A stretch of DNA of 64,000 nt. Origin: Micromonospora violae (GTDB lineage: Bacteria > Actinomycetota > Actinomycetes > Mycobacteriales > Micromonosporaceae). Below the pieces are notes generated by a model. The model did not search any database and was not told the DNA's origin. It was given only the letters and a program-made list of their open reading frames with translations. Position 1 is the stretch's first letter. The number at the start of each line of letters is the position of its first letter. The position numbers and the translations under genes were made by a program. The DNA is taken from positions 5,332,001 to 5,396,000 of the forward strand of contig NZ_SHKK01000001.1 of the NCBI RefSeq assembly GCF_004217135.1, in the 5' to 3' direction. Below, piece after piece: positions 9,561 to 19,247 of the stretch.

Positions 9561-12500
9561 GTGTCCACCGTCGTCATCAAGCGCCCACCACGCCGAGCAG
9601 CGCCGGAGATACCCGCCGGCGAGCTGTCGGTCGAGGCACCGCCGGAGATCCCCGCGGTCACCGGCGGACGGTGGCAGCAGATGCTCATGCTGCTGCCCAT
9701 GCTCGGCGGCACGGTGGCGATGGCGATGATGTTCGGCCGGGGCGGGGGCGCCTACTCGTACGTGGTGGGCGGGATGTTCGGGCTCTCCTCGTTGGCGATG
9801 CTGGTGACGTCCTGGGGCAGCGCCTCCGGCACCCCGAAGAAGTCCGAGATGATGGCGGCCCGCAGGGAGTACCTGCGGCACCTGGCCACGCTGCGGCGAC
9901 GGGTCCGCCGGACCGCGGGCCAGCAACGGGCCGGGCTCTACTACCGGCACCCCGACCCGGGCCGGCTCTGGTCGACCGTGGACAGCCACCGGGTCTGGGA
10001 GCGGCGACCCGCCGACCCGGACTTCGCGGTGGTGCGGGTCGCCGTCGGACCGCAGACCCTGGCCACTCCACTCGTCCCACCGGTCACCCGGCCGCTGGAG
10101 GAGCTTGAGCCGATGACCGCGGGCGCGCTACGTCGCTTCCTGGACGCGTACTCCGTGGTGCCGGACCTGCCGGTGGCCCTGTCGCTGCGCAGCTTCGCCC
10201 GGGTGCACATCCGACCCGCCGGCCGGGGCCGGGCGACCACCCCGACCACCGGCGGGCCACCCACCGGCGACCCGGCGGCGCAGGCGCTGGTCCGCGCCGT
10301 GCTGACCCAGCTGGCGGTCTTCCACGCCCCCGACGAACTGCTCGTCGCGATCTGCGCCGGGCCGGAGCGCCGCGCCTGCTGGGAGTGGGTGAAGTGGCTC
10401 CCGCACGCCCACCATCCCGGCCGCACCGACGCGCTCGGCCCGGTACGGCTGGTCACCAGCTCCGCCGCCGAGTTGGAGTCGCTGCTCGCCGACGTGCTGG
10501 CCACCCGGTCCCGGTTCAGCCCGGCCGGTCCGGCCACCGACGGCCCACACGTGGTGGTGGTCCTCGACGGCGGCGACCTGACCGGTGCCAGTGACCTGAC
10601 CGGCGACGGCGGCATCGACGCGGTCACCGTGCTGGACCTGGACACCCCGCCGCCCCGCCTGCTGGACCGGTACGCGCTGCTGCTGGAGTTGCACGGCCCG
10701 CGGCTGCACTCGTGGTCGTCCGACGGTCACGCCGAGGTGGGCACCGCCGACCAGTTGGACCTGGCGGACGCCGAGGCGGTCGCCCGACGGTTGGCGCCGC
10801 TGCGGCTCGCCGGGGCGGCGCGCGGGCCGGACGCCCCGTTCCAGGCCGACCTGGGCCTGCCCGAGCTGCTCGGTCTCGGTGACCCGGAGAGCTTCACCGT
10901 GGAACAGGGCTGGCTGCCCCGCTCGGCGCGGGACCGGCTGCGGGTGCCGATCGGGGTGGGCGCGGACGGTGGCGCCATCGAGCTGGACCTCAAAGAGTCC
11001 GCCCAGGACGGCATGGGCCCGCACGGCCTGCTCATCGGGGCGACCGGCTCCGGCAAGTCCGAGCTGCTCCGCACGCTGGTGCTGGGGCTCGCCGCCACGC
11101 ACAGCTCCGAGCAGCTCAACTTCGTGCTCGTCGACTTCAAGGGTGGCGCCACCTTCACCTCGTTCGACCGGCTGCCGCACACCGCGGCCGTGATCACCAA
11201 CCTGGCCGACGCGTTGCCGCTGGTCGATCGCATGGTGGACGCGATCAACGGGGAGCTGGTCCGCCGCCAGGAGTTGCTGCGGCGGGCCGGCAACTTCGCC
11301 AGCGTGCGTGACTACGAACGCGCCCGCGCGGCCGGCAGCCCGCTGGCCCCCCTGCCGTCACTGCTGCTGATCTGCGACGAATTCTCGGAACTGCTCTCCG
11401 CGAAGCCCGACTTCATCGACCTCTTCGTGCAGATCGGCCGGCTGGGCCGGTCGCTCGGCGTACACCTGCTGCTCGCCAGCCAGCGCCTGGAGGAGGGCCG
11501 GCTCCGCGGGCTGGACACCCACCTGTCGTACCGGATCGGGTTGCGCACCTTCTCGGCGCTGGAGTCCCGGACGGTGCTCGGCGTGGCGGACGCGCACGAG
11601 CTGCCCCGCTCGCCGGGCCACGGCTACCTGCGCGCCGGCACCGACCCGCTGGCCCGGTTCAAGGCCGCGTACGTCTCCGGTGCCGTCCGCCGTCGGACCG
11701 CGCCGGGTGGCGGCACCGCCGACGGGGCCGCGCGGCTGCTCACCTTCACCACCCACCTCGTACCGGTGCCCGAGCCGGCCTCCCCGGTCGTGCCGGTCGT
11801 CGCGGAGGAGGGCAGCGGGACCCTGCTCGACCTGCTGGTGGACCGGCTTGTCGGGCAGGGCCCGCCGGCACACCAGGTCTGGCTTCCGCCGCTCGGTCAG
11901 CCGCCGGCCCTGGACGAACTGCTCGGCCCGGTCGAGGTGCACCCGACGCGCGGGCTCACCGTGGGCAACCCGGAGCTGCACGGCGCACTCGGAGTGCCGA
12001 TGGCGGTCGTGGACAAACCGTTGGAGCAGCGCCGGGATCTGCTCTGGCTGGCGCTGGACGGCGCCGCCGGGCACGTCGCGGTGGTGGGTGCGCCGCAGAG
12101 CGGCAAGTCCGCCGCCCTGCGCACGCTGATCTGCGCGCTGGCGCTCACCCACACACCGGCCGAGGTGCAGGTCTACTGTCTCGACTTCGGTGGCGGCGGG
12201 CTGGCCGCGCTGCGCGACCTTCCGCACGTGGGCGGGGTGACCGGCCGCGCCGACCCGACCGCCGTCCGACGGACCGTCGGCGAGATGACCACCCTGCTGG
12301 TCGATCGGGAACGCCGCTTCGCGGAGTTGGGCGTGGAGTCGATGGCCGCGTACCGGCAGCGCCGGGCGGCAGCGGGGACGACCAGTCAGCCGGGGGCCGA
12401 CCCGTACGGTGACGTGTTCCTGGTGATCGACGGGTGGAGCACCGTCCGCGGCGAGTACGACGACCTGGAACCCCTCGTCACCGACCTGGCCACCAGGGGT

Positions 12501-13541
12501 CTGTCGTACGGGCTGCACGTGGTCGCCACCGCGCTGCGCTGGCTGGATTTCCGCCCGGCGATCCGGGACCTGTTCGGCTCCCGGCTGGAGCTGCGCCTCG
12601 GTGACCCGGCCGACTCGCTGGTGGCCCGGCGGGCCGCCGCGAACGTGCCGGAGCGCGCCGGTCGAGGGGTGACCGCGGAGGGTCTGCACTTCCTCACCGC
12701 GCTGCCGCAGCTCGCTGCCGCCAGCGGGGACACCGCCGACCTGGTCAAGCGGGCCGCCGACGGGTGGGCGGGTCCGCCGGCGCCCCGGGTGCGGCTGCTC
12801 CCGCCGGTGCTGCCGTACGCCGATCTGGACCTCGCGTCGACGACCGGGCTGCGGCTGCCGATCGGGATCGCGGAGGCGGACCTGCGCCCGGTGCTGCTCG
12901 ACTTCGCCACCGAGCCGCACTTCGTGGTCTTCGGGGACTCGGAGTGCGGCAAGTCGTCGTTCCTGCGCGCCCTCGCCACCTCGATCATCACCCGGTTCAC
13001 TCCCGAGCAGGCCCGGGTGATCCTCGTCGACTACCGGCGCAGCCTGCTCGGCGTCATCGAGACACCGCACCTGATCGGGTACGGCACCGCCGCGGCACAC
13101 ACCGCCGACCTGATCGAGTCGGCCGCCGGCTACCTGGAGCGGCGAGCCCCCGGGCCAGAGGTCACCCCGCAGCAGCTGCGGGACCGGTCCTGGTGGTCCG
13201 GGCCGGAGCTGTTCGTGCTGGTGGACGACTACGACCTGGTGGCGGCGGGGCCGGCGAACCCGTTGCGCGCCCTGGAGGAGCACCTGCCGCACGCCCGCGA
13301 CATCGGCCTGCACCTGGTGCTGGCCCGCCGGTCCGGTGGTGCGGGCCGCGCCCAGTACGAGCCGATCGTGCAGCGCCTTCGGGAGCTCTCCACGGCCGGC
13401 CTGGTGATGGCGGGCAGCCCCGAGGAGGGCGCACTCGTCGGGCCGGTGCGGCCCGGACCGCTGCCGCCGGGGCGTGGTCGGCTGGTCAGCCGACGGGAGG
13501 GCGTACGCCTCGTTCAGCTGGCGCAACTGCCGCCGCCATGA
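9561..13541 (+). CDS. eccC: Type VII secretion FtsK/SpoIIIE ATPase EccC (fused EccCa-EccCb)
   Basis: Motor ATPase that recognises WXG100-type substrates and drives ESX export; 1326 aa, full-length single chain. Two membrane helices lie at about 35-80 (MLMLLPMLGGTVAMAMMFG and the next). Three FtsK-like ATPase domains follow, with Walker A GATGSGKS near 493-500, GAPQSGKS near 842 and GDSECGKS near 1124. Walker B-like segments are LLLICDEFSEL, VFLVIDGWSTV and LFVLVDDYDLV. GTG start at 9561 preceded by AGGAGG. It is followed by mycP on the same strand 74 bp later, probably one operon. Confidence 0.96.
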   Translation: MSTVVIKRPPRRAAPEIPAGELSVEAPPEIPAVTGGRWQQMLMLLPMLGGTVAMAMMFGRGGGAYSYVVGGMFGLSSLAMLVTSWGSASGTPKKSEMMAARREYLRHLATLRRRVRRTAGQQRAGLYYRHPDPGRLWSTVDSHRVWERRPADPDFAVVRVAVGPQTLATPLVPPVTRPLEELEPMTAGALRRFLDAYSVVPDLPVALSLRSFARVHIRPAGRGRATTPTTGGPPTGDPAAQALVRAVLTQLAVFHAPDELLVAICAGPERRACWEWVKWLPHAHHPGRTDALGPVRLVTSSAAELESLLADVLATRSRFSPAGPATDGPHVVVVLDGGDLTGASDLTGDGGIDAVTVLDLDTPPPRLLDRYALLLELHGPRLHSWSSDGHAEVGTADQLDLADAEAVARRLAPLRLAGAARGPDAPFQADLGLPELLGLGDPESFTVEQGWLPRSARDRLRVPIGVGADGGAIELDLKESAQDGMGPHGLLIGATGSGKSELLRTLVLGLAATHSSEQLNFVLVDFKGGATFTSFDRLPHTAAVITNLADALPLVDRMVDAINGELVRRQELLRRAGNFASVRDYERARAAGSPLAPLPSLLLICDEFSELLSAKPDFIDLFVQIGRLGRSLGVHLLLASQRLEEGRLRGLDTHLSYRIGLRTFSALESRTVLGVADAHELPRSPGHGYLRAGTDPLARFKAAYVSGAVRRRTAPGGGTADGAARLLTFTTHLVPVPEPASPVVPVVAEEGSGTLLDLLVDRLVGQGPPAHQVWLPPLGQPPALDELLGPVEVHPTRGLTVGNPELHGALGVPMAVVDKPLEQRRDLLWLALDGAAGHVAVVGAPQSGKSAALRTLICALALTHTPAEVQVYCLDFGGGGLAALRDLPHVGGVTGRADPTAVRRTVGEMTTLLVDRERRFAELGVESMAAYRQRRAAAGTTSQPGADPYGDVFLVIDGWSTVRGEYDDLEPLVTDLATRGLSYGLHVVATALRWLDFRPAIRDLFGSRLELRLGDPADSLVARRAAANVPERAGRGVTAEGLHFLTALPQLAAASGDTADLVKRAADGWAGPPAPRVRLLPPVLPYADLDLASTTGLRLPIGIAEADLRPVLLDFATEPHFVVFGDSECGKSSFLRALATSIITRFTPEQARVILVDYRRSLLGVIETPHLIGYGTAAAHTADLIESAAGYLERRAPGPEVTPQQLRDRSWWSGPELFVLVDDYDLVAAGPANPLRALEEHLPHARDIGLHLVLARRSGGAGRAQYEPIVQRLRELSTAGLVMAGSPEEGALVGPVRPGPLPPGRGRLVSRREGVRLVQLAQLPPP

Positions 13542-13615
13542 CCTGACTCGCCGGTTCTTCCCGTGACGGGTGGGGAAACCGGTAATCTCCGATCGTCATG
13601 GTTCCGTCGGGATGA

Positions 13616-14956
13616 ATGGCTGGGGATGTGACTGGGGTGCGGTACAGCGGTCCGTCAGCGGCCCGACGAGCGACCGGCCGGGCGCTGCTCGGCGTGGCCG
13701 CGGCGCTCGCCGTCGTGGCTCCGACCGCGGCAGCCGTGCCCGTCGCCGCGCCCACGAACGGTGGACAGCTCGCCGGCGCGCCGATGGCGTTCACCCCCGG
13801 TGACGCCGTCGCCCGCACCGACCAGGTCCGCGACGAGCAGTGGCAGCTCGACGAGTTGCAGGCCGAGACGGCGTGGCGCAGCTCGACCGGCCGGGGCGTG
13901 ACGGTGGCGGTGGTCGACTCCGGGGTGGACGGCAACCACCCCGACCTGGTCGGCCAGGTGTTGCCCGGCAAGGATCTGGTGGCCCCGGGCGGCGCTCCGG
14001 GCCCGGATCCGGTGGGCCATGGCACCACTGTCGCCGGCCTGATCGTCGGACGTAACGACGACAAGCGGGGCGTGGTCGGCCTGGCGCCGGACGCCCGGAT
14101 CCTGCCGGTCCGCGTGCTCGACGAGGAGAACCGTTACGACGACGCACTGATCGTCGCTCAGGGGGTCCGCTGGGCGGTCGACAACGGTGCCCGCGTGATC
14201 AACCTGTCTCTGGGTGGCAGCGGCGACAGCCCGGCCCTGGCCGCCGCCCTGGATTACGCGTTCGTCCGGGACGTGGTGGTGGTCGCCTGCACCGGCAACC
14301 TGGCCACCTCCACCGACAGCAAGGTCTGGTACCCGGCTCGTGAGCCGGGAGTGATCGCGGTCGCCGGTCTCGAACGCAGCAGCGACAACCTGTGGTCGGG
14401 TTCGATCACCGGCCGGGCGACGGTACTCACCGCCCCCGCCAGCGGGCTGGTCGGCGCGAAGCCGCCCGGCGGGTACTGGCGGGTGCAGGGCACCAGCTTC
14501 GCCGCGCCGTTGGTGGCCGCGACCGCCGCGCTGGTTCGGTCCCGCTATCCGCAGATGCCCGCGGGTGAGGTGGTCAACCGGTTGTTGGCCACCGCCCGCG
14601 ACCTGGGCCCGACCGGGCGGGACGACCGCTTCGGGTACGGGGTGGTCGACCCGGTGGCCGCGTTGACCGCTCAGGTGCCGCCGGTGACCGCCAACCCGTT
14701 GGACGACCAGAGGTCGCCGGGTGTGACCGGGTTCGGTCCGGCGCCCGGCTCGGTCGATGACGATCCGGTGGCTGGCGCCGGTAGCGATCCACTCGGTCTC
14801 GCCGCAGCCGGCCAGCAGAGCCGGTGGACGGCTCGGGCGGCTGGCGGTCAGGACACCTCCGCGCCGGAGCAACTGTGGACCACTGTCGTGCTCCTTGTCG
14901 CTCTGGTCGGCGGTGCGGCCCTGGCGGTCCGCCGGCTTCGTCGGCGGATCCGTTGA
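13616..14956 (+). CDS. mycP: Mycosin, subtilisin-like serine protease of the ESX system (MycP)
   Basis: Membrane-anchored S8 protease on the outer face of the membrane that stabilises the ESX complex and processes substrates; 446 aa. The signal sequence is at about 17-40. The catalytic triad is intact: D101 in VAVVDSGVD, H135 in GHGTTVAG, S294 in GTSFAAP. A C-terminal helix at about 418-438 is followed by a basic tail. The start is uncertain: ATG at 13616 is used, but a GTG 24 bases further in is equally possible. It follows eccC directly, the normal position of mycosin genes. Confidence 0.94.
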   Translation: MAGDVTGVRYSGPSAARRATGRALLGVAAALAVVAPTAAAVPVAAPTNGGQLAGAPMAFTPGDAVARTDQVRDEQWQLDELQAETAWRSSTGRGVTVAVVDSGVDGNHPDLVGQVLPGKDLVAPGGAPGPDPVGHGTTVAGLIVGRNDDKRGVVGLAPDARILPVRVLDEENRYDDALIVAQGVRWAVDNGARVINLSLGGSGDSPALAAALDYAFVRDVVVVACTGNLATSTDSKVWYPAREPGVIAVAGLERSSDNLWSGSITGRATVLTAPASGLVGAKPPGGYWRVQGTSFAAPLVAATAALVRSRYPQMPAGEVVNRLLATARDLGPTGRDDRFGYGVVDPVAALTAQVPPVTANPLDDQRSPGVTGFGPAPGSVDDDPVAGAGSDPLGLAAAGQQSRWTARAAGGQDTSAPEQLWTTVVLLVALVGGAALAVRRLRRRIR

Positions 14957-14957
14957 T

Positions 14958-14996
14958 CCCGACCGATCGGCAGGCCTGATCGGCCGCCCGGTCGGG
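14958..14996 (+). terminator. Possible hairpin after mycP
   Basis: CCCGACCG (14958-14965) pairs with CGGTCGGG (14989-14996) across a GC-rich loop with its own partial symmetry. No T-tract, so a weak candidate. Confidence 0.35.
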
Positions 14997-15008
14997 TAGG
15001 ACGGACCC

Positions 15009-15800
15009 ATGAGTACGCACCGGCCGCCCACCCTCGCACCCAGCGGCCAGCCGTCCTGGCGGCACCGCCGGCTCGACCCGGACCACGCGCTGGGGTTGCG
15101 GCTCACCCTGGCCGCGGCGGCGGCGTTCCTGGTGCTGGTGCCCTTCGCGCTGCTCACACTGCTGGTGCTCGGCGTCTGGGCACCACTGCACCGACTGGAC
15201 ACGGCGGTCACCGACGCGTTGCACGGCTACGCACAGGACCACCCGGCCTGGGTCGTGCTGATGCGGGTCTGGACCGAGGTGTTCGCACCGATGCCGCTAC
15301 GCGCCGTCGCCCTGCTTCTGGTGGTCTGGCTGCTGCGCCGGGGAGCCCGCCGCCTGGCCCTCTGGGCGGCCACCACCATGATCGTCGGCGGTCTGGCCGG
15401 TCCGCTGCTCAAGCTGCTGGTCGGCCGGGACCGGCCAGAGTTGCTGGACCCGGTGGCCCGGGCCGCCGGCTACTCGTTCCCCTCCGGGCACGCGCTGAAC
15501 GCCACCCTGGCCGCCGGGGTGCTGCTGGTGGTGCTCGTTCCGTACGCCGGGCGGAGGGCGACGCGGACCGCGCTCTGGGTCGCGGCGGTGCTGCTCACCG
15601 TGGTGACCGGGCTGAGCAGGGTGGCGCTCGGCGTGCACTTCACCAGCGACGTGGTGGCCGGATGGCTGCTCGGTGTGGCGGTGGTCGCGGCTACCACCGC
15701 CGCGTTCACCAGTTGGCGGGCAGACACCGGCCTCCGGCCGGTCGGCCTGGCCGCTGACGGTGCCGCTGACCCGAAGGTGGCGGGGCGTACCGCACCCTGA
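15009..15800 (+). CDS. PAP2-family membrane phosphatase
   Basis: Six-helix membrane phosphatase of 263 aa, probably acting on lipid phosphates such as phosphatidic acid or undecaprenyl pyrophosphate on the outer leaflet. The three PAP2 signatures are present: KLLVGRDRP, PSGH and SRVALGVHFTSD. Helices cover about 30-55, 75-100, 105-125, 155-175, 180-200 and 210-230. ATG at 15009; no clear Shine-Dalgarno is seen, so the message may have a very short leader. It converges with marP, with 12 bp between stops. The exact substrate cannot be told from sequence. Confidence 0.92.
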   Translation: MSTHRPPTLAPSGQPSWRHRRLDPDHALGLRLTLAAAAAFLVLVPFALLTLLVLGVWAPLHRLDTAVTDALHGYAQDHPAWVVLMRVWTEVFAPMPLRAVALLLVVWLLRRGARRLALWAATTMIVGGLAGPLLKLLVGRDRPELLDPVARAAGYSFPSGHALNATLAAGVLLVVLVPYAGRRATRTALWVAAVLLTVVTGLSRVALGVHFTSDVVAGWLLGVAVVAATTAAFTSWRADTGLRPVGLAADGAADPKVAGRTAP

Positions 15801-15812
15801 CCCGCGCGTCGC

Positions 15813-16991
15813 TCAGGTGCACTCGCCGGTGCCGACCTGCCGGTTGCGTTCAGCGCCGGCCAACGCCACCGGCCGAGCCTCGGCCGCCGTCACCGCGAAG
15901 CCGGTGTTCGGGTCGTCGGACGCCGCCGCGAAGATCACGCCGAGCACCAGGCCGTTGGCGGAGAGCAGCGGGCCGCCCGAGTTGCCGCTGCGGACCAACG
16001 CGCGAATCGTGTAGATCTCCCGGGTCACCTCGCTGGACGAGTAGATGTCCGGGCCCTTGATCCGGTCGACGTCCCGCACCCGCGCCGACTGCGCGTTGTA
16101 GGGGCCGTCGAGCGGGAAGCCGAGCACGATGGCGTCAGCGCCACTGCCCGCGTTCCCAGCGGCGAACCGCAGGGACGGCCCGGGCAGCCCGGGCACGAGC
16201 AGCACCGCCAGATCCCGGTTCGGGTCGTAGACCACCACCTTGCCGTCGTACCGCTCGCCGCCCAACTCCACCGCGACCGAGCGGGTGCCGGCCACCACGT
16301 GCGCGTTGGTCATCACCCGGTCGTCCGCGTAGACGAAGCCGGAACCCTCGATCCGGCGTGAGCAGCTGGGCGCGGAGCCGAGCACCTTGACGACCGACTG
16401 CTGGCCGCTGACCACCACCTGCGAGCCGGCCAGTGCCGGGTCCGGCGGGTCGACCTGCCGGGCCCGGGTGGGCGCGAGATTACCGAAGACGTCCGGGAAC
16501 CCGTCGGTGTCGACGGTGTCCTCCAACGCCGTGGACAACTGGTGGGCCTGCTCCGGCAGCACCCGGTTGACCACCGTGATCAGCGCGCTGTTGCGCACCG
16601 AGGCGGCGAGCCAGGGCACCGAGGACGAGCCGAGCGGCACGGCCACCAGCCAGGCGAGCAGGAGCACCGCGAACAGCGAGACGAACGCCCCACCGACGTC
16701 GTCGACCCGTTTGCCCACGTCGCTGGTGATCGTCTTACGCAGGTGCGAGCCGAGCCAGCCGGCGAGTGCCTGCCCGACCACCGCCAGCCCGAAGATGGCC
16801 ACGAGCGAGATCAGCACGCGGGTGCCGGCGTCCACGAACTGTCTGGCGAACAGCGGCCCGAGCTGGAGACCCAGCAGCAGACCCAGGAAGAAGCCGGACA
16901 ACGACGTGACGCCGATGACGAAACCCTGGCGGTATCCGCTGATCGCGAACACGAGCATGAGCAGCAGCAGGACGAGATCCACGACGGACAC
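15813..16991 (-). CDS. marP: MarP-like membrane-anchored periplasmic serine protease (CvpA + trypsin fold)
   Basis: Trypsin-like protease anchored by four N-terminal helices (CvpA domain, about 5-122), required in M. tuberculosis (Rv3671c) for acid and oxidative stress survival; 392 aa. The triad is intact: H231 in TNAHVV, D260 in PNRDLAVL, S338 in GNSGGP. Two cysteines, C210 and C391, match the disulfide pair that tunes the activity of Rv3671c. GTG start at 16991. It is the last gene of the nth-tlpA-nudix-marP run on the minus strand, the same order as in mycobacteria. A cell-wall substrate is likely, since MarP acts on a peptidoglycan hydrolase. Confidence 0.93.
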   Translation of the reverse strand: MSVVDLVLLLLMLVFAISGYRQGFVIGVTSLSGFFLGLLLGLQLGPLFARQFVDAGTRVLISLVAIFGLAVVGQALAGWLGSHLRKTITSDVGKRVDDVGGAFVSLFAVLLLAWLVAVPLGSSSVPWLAASVRNSALITVVNRVLPEQAHQLSTALEDTVDTDGFPDVFGNLAPTRARQVDPPDPALAGSQVVVSGQQSVVKVLGSAPSCSRRIEGSGFVYADDRVMTNAHVVAGTRSVAVELGGERYDGKVVVYDPNRDLAVLLVPGLPGPSLRFAAGNAGSGADAIVLGFPLDGPYNAQSARVRDVDRIKGPDIYSSSEVTREIYTIRALVRSGNSGGPLLSANGLVLGVIFAAASDDPNTGFAVTAAEARPVALAGAERNRQVGTGECT

Positions 16992-17054
16992 GGGTCAAGA
17001 CTACGGGCAGTGTGCCCGCCGGATGACGATCGCTTGCGGATGGTGACCGTGCGG

Positions 17055-17747
17055 TCAGCGCAGGGCGTTCTCGTCGACGTCGTCGGTGCCGGCCGACGGG
17101 GCCGGTGTCGCCCCGCTCGGCGGAAGCTCGACCACCCGGCCGGGCGACCACGGACGAGCCCAGCCACCCATCTCGAGAAGGGTGGCGAGCACCCCGGCGG
17201 TGAAGCCCCAGACGAGCATCCCGCGCGCCGAGAACGCCGGCCCGATCCAGCCGCTCGGGTGGCGGACCCGCAGTCGGTTGGCCGGATCGACCAGCTCGCT
17301 GACCGGCAGGCGGGCGACGTGTGCCACCTCGGCCGGCTCGCATGGGTGCACCGGGTGCGGATCATGCCACCAGGCCAGCACCGGCGTGACCACGAAGTCG
17401 CTGACCGGGATCCAGAGTTTCGGCAGCTCGGCCAGCACGGTCACGCTGGCCGGGTCGAGGCCGACCTCCTCGTTCGCCTCGCGCAGGGCGGTGGCCCGGA
17501 CGTCGGCGTCCTCCGGATCGGCCGCGCCACCGGGGAAGGCCGGCTGCCCGGCGTGGTTGCGCAGGGTGGCGGCGCGTTGCAGGACCAGCACGTCGGGGCC
17601 GCCGCCGGGCTGCTCGCCGAGCAGCACCAGCACCGCGCTCTCCCGTCCGCCCTCGGCGGGGGTGGTCAGCCGGGTGAAGTCCTCGGCGCGGGCGGTGCCC
17701 AGCCGGGTCAGCAACGGCTCGATCCACTCGGGTGGCCGACGGGTCAC
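17055..17747 (-). CDS. NUDIX hydrolase, CoA-pyrophosphatase type
   Basis: Cytosolic NUDIX enzyme of 230 aa. The NUDIX box runs about 73-97 with LREANEEVGL as its core. The preceding signature LVLQRAATLRNHAGQPAFPGG is the mark of the coenzyme A diphosphatase branch (NudL-like), which cleaves CoA to phosphopantetheine and adenosine 3',5'-bisphosphate. GTG start at 17747 overlaps the tlpA stop codon by four bases (GTGA), so translation is coupled. Homologue of Rv3672c by position. CoA activity is inferred, not proven. Confidence 0.92.
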   Translation of the reverse strand: MTRRPPEWIEPLLTRLGTARAEDFTRLTTPAEGGRESAVLVLLGEQPGGGPDVLVLQRAATLRNHAGQPAFPGGAADPEDADVRATALREANEEVGLDPASVTVLAELPKLWIPVSDFVVTPVLAWWHDPHPVHPCEPAEVAHVARLPVSELVDPANRLRVRHPSGWIGPAFSARGMLVWGFTAGVLATLLEMGGWARPWSPGRVVELPPSGATPAPSAGTDDVDENALR

Positions 17748-18421
17748 GCCGGCACCACCAGGCCGAGGTGCTGGCGGACCAGCTTGGCGAGCTTGGCGTC
17801 GTCGAGAGCGCCGCTGGCGTCGATGTGCCGGACCCGGCCGTCGGCGTCGACGAAGAGGGTCAGCGGAATGGCGTTGCGCTTCAGCTCACGCTGCAGCGCC
17901 TCGCCCTGGTCCACCAGGATCGGGAACCGGACGCCGAAGTCCTCACCGATGGACTGGGCACCGGACGGGCTGTCCCGGCTGTTGACCCCGACCACCTGGA
18001 GTTGACCGGCGGCGCGCTCGCTGAGGCGCTGGAAGGCGGGCAGCTCCTTGCGGCACGGCGGGCACCAGGAAGCCCACACGTTGACCACCGCCGGCCCGGC
18101 CACCTCCCGCAGCTCGACCGGGGCACCGCCGGTGAAGCAGGAGAGCGTCAGCTCCGGCAGGGCCTCCCCGCCGACGGCGGGAGCCGTCGGACCGGACGGG
18201 TCGGGGGTCGTCGTGCCGGAGCCGGGGGACGCCGGGGTGGCCGTGCCCGAGTTCGGCGACCCGGCGGTGGGTGCCGTGCTCAGCGTGGCGCAGTCCCGGA
18301 ACGGGGAGGGTCGCTCAGCGGCGGCCGGTCGGGGCGCCGGCTTGTCGTCGGTCGGGCCGCTGGTGCAACCGGCGACGGCCAGCAGCAGCGGCAGGACGAC
18401 GAGGGCGAGACGGCGTTTCAC
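17744..18421 (-). CDS. TlpA-family thioredoxin-like lipoprotein
   Basis: Exported thiol-disulfide reductase of 225 aa. A lipoprotein signal ends in LAVAGC with C19 as the lipidated residue. A Thr/Pro/Ser-rich linker (about 45-85) leads to an AhpC/TSA-Redoxin fold with the active-site WCPPC (C120, C123) and the cis-proline motif AIPLTLFVD. Probable role: disulfide reduction or cytochrome c maturation outside the membrane. GTG start overlaps the nth stop by four bases, and its own stop overlaps the NUDIX start, so the genes are tightly coupled. Position matches Rv3673c. Confidence 0.93.
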   Translation of the reverse strand: MKRRLALVVLPLLLAVAGCTSGPTDDKPAPRPAAAERPSPFRDCATLSTAPTAGSPNSGTATPASPGSGTTTPDPSGPTAPAVGGEALPELTLSCFTGGAPVELREVAGPAVVNVWASWCPPCRKELPAFQRLSERAAGQLQVVGVNSRDSPSGAQSIGEDFGVRFPILVDQGEALQRELKRNAIPLTLFVDADGRVRHIDASGALDDAKLAKLVRQHLGLVVPA

Positions 18422-19206
18422 GGCACCTCCGCGGCGATCGCCTGGGCGGGCACCAGTTCGGGGTCGACCCCGGCAGCGACCGCGAGGTCGCGCGCCCGAG
18501 GGCCCTTGAGCAGCTTGGCGGCGGCCGCGGGCTCGGTCGGGCCGGTGCCGTACGACGGGCAGAGCTTAGCGAGCGTGCACGCGCCGCAGGCCGGCTTGCG
18601 GGCGTGGCAGACCCGTCGACCGTGGAAGATGATCCGGTGCGAGAGCATGGTCCAGTCGCGCTTCTCGTACAGCGCGCCGATCGCGTGCTCGATCTTGACC
18701 GGGTCGGTCTCGGTGGTCAGCCGCCACCGGTGCACCAGCCGCTGGAAGTGCGTGTCGACGGTGATGCCCGCGACGTCGAAGGCATTGCCGAGGATCACGT
18801 TGGCGGTCTTGCGGCCGATGCCGGGCAGCGTCACCAGATCGACGAGCCGGCCCGGGACCCGGCCGTCGTACCGGTCGAGGAGGGCCTGACCGAGCTTGAG
18901 CAGCGAGTCGGTCTTGTTGCGGTAGAAGCCGGTGGGCCGGATCAGCTCCTCCATCTCGCCCCGGTCGGCGGCGGCGTACGCGGCGGCGCTCGGGTAGCGG
19001 GCGAAGAGCTTCGGGGTGACCTCGTTGACCTTCTTGTCCGTGCACTGCGCGGACAGGATCGTCGCGACGGCCAGCTCCAGAGCGTTTGAGTGGTCCAGCT
19101 CACAGTGCGCGTCGGGGTGCGTCTCGGCCAGCACCCGGCCGATCTTGCGGGCGCGGCGTTTGCGCCCGAGATCGGTCTCGCTGGCACCGGGAGGGCTACT
19201 GGTCAC
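18418..19206 (-). CDS. nth: Endonuclease III (base-excision DNA glycosylase/AP lyase)
   Basis: Removes oxidised pyrimidines from DNA and nicks the resulting AP site; 262 aa from the chosen GTG at 19206. The helix-hairpin-helix [13 protein letters not shown] contains catalytic K133, and VDTH contains D151. The 4Fe-4S cluster loop is complete with C200, C207, C210 and C216. The open frame continues about 70 codons upstream, but that part is not Nth-like and reads back into the capA-like gene, so the downstream start is preferred. First gene of the coupled nth-tlpA-nudix-marP set. Confidence 0.95.
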   Translation of the reverse strand: MTSSPPGASETDLGRKRRARKIGRVLAETHPDAHCELDHSNALELAVATILSAQCTDKKVNEVTPKLFARYPSAAAYAAADRGEMEELIRPTGFYRNKTDSLLKLGQALLDRYDGRVPGRLVDLVTLPGIGRKTANVILGNAFDVAGITVDTHFQRLVHRWRLTTETDPVKIEHAIGALYEKRDWTMLSHRIIFHGRRVCHARKPACGACTLAKLCPSYGTGPTEPAAAAKLLKGPRARDLAVAAGVDPELVPAQAIAAEVP

Positions 19207-19247
19207 GACGGTCAGCCTACGTCGCACCCCGGACGGTCCTCCTCCGG

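Noticed and set aside
11358..13526. Open frame of over 700 codons on the minus strand
   Set aside because: Mirror of eccC in high-GC DNA; Arg/Gln/Pro-rich translation, no start context, no domain.
13655..15211. 518-codon minus-strand frame opposite mycP and the start of the PAP2 gene
   Set aside because: Crosses two well-supported genes and has no sensible start or domain.
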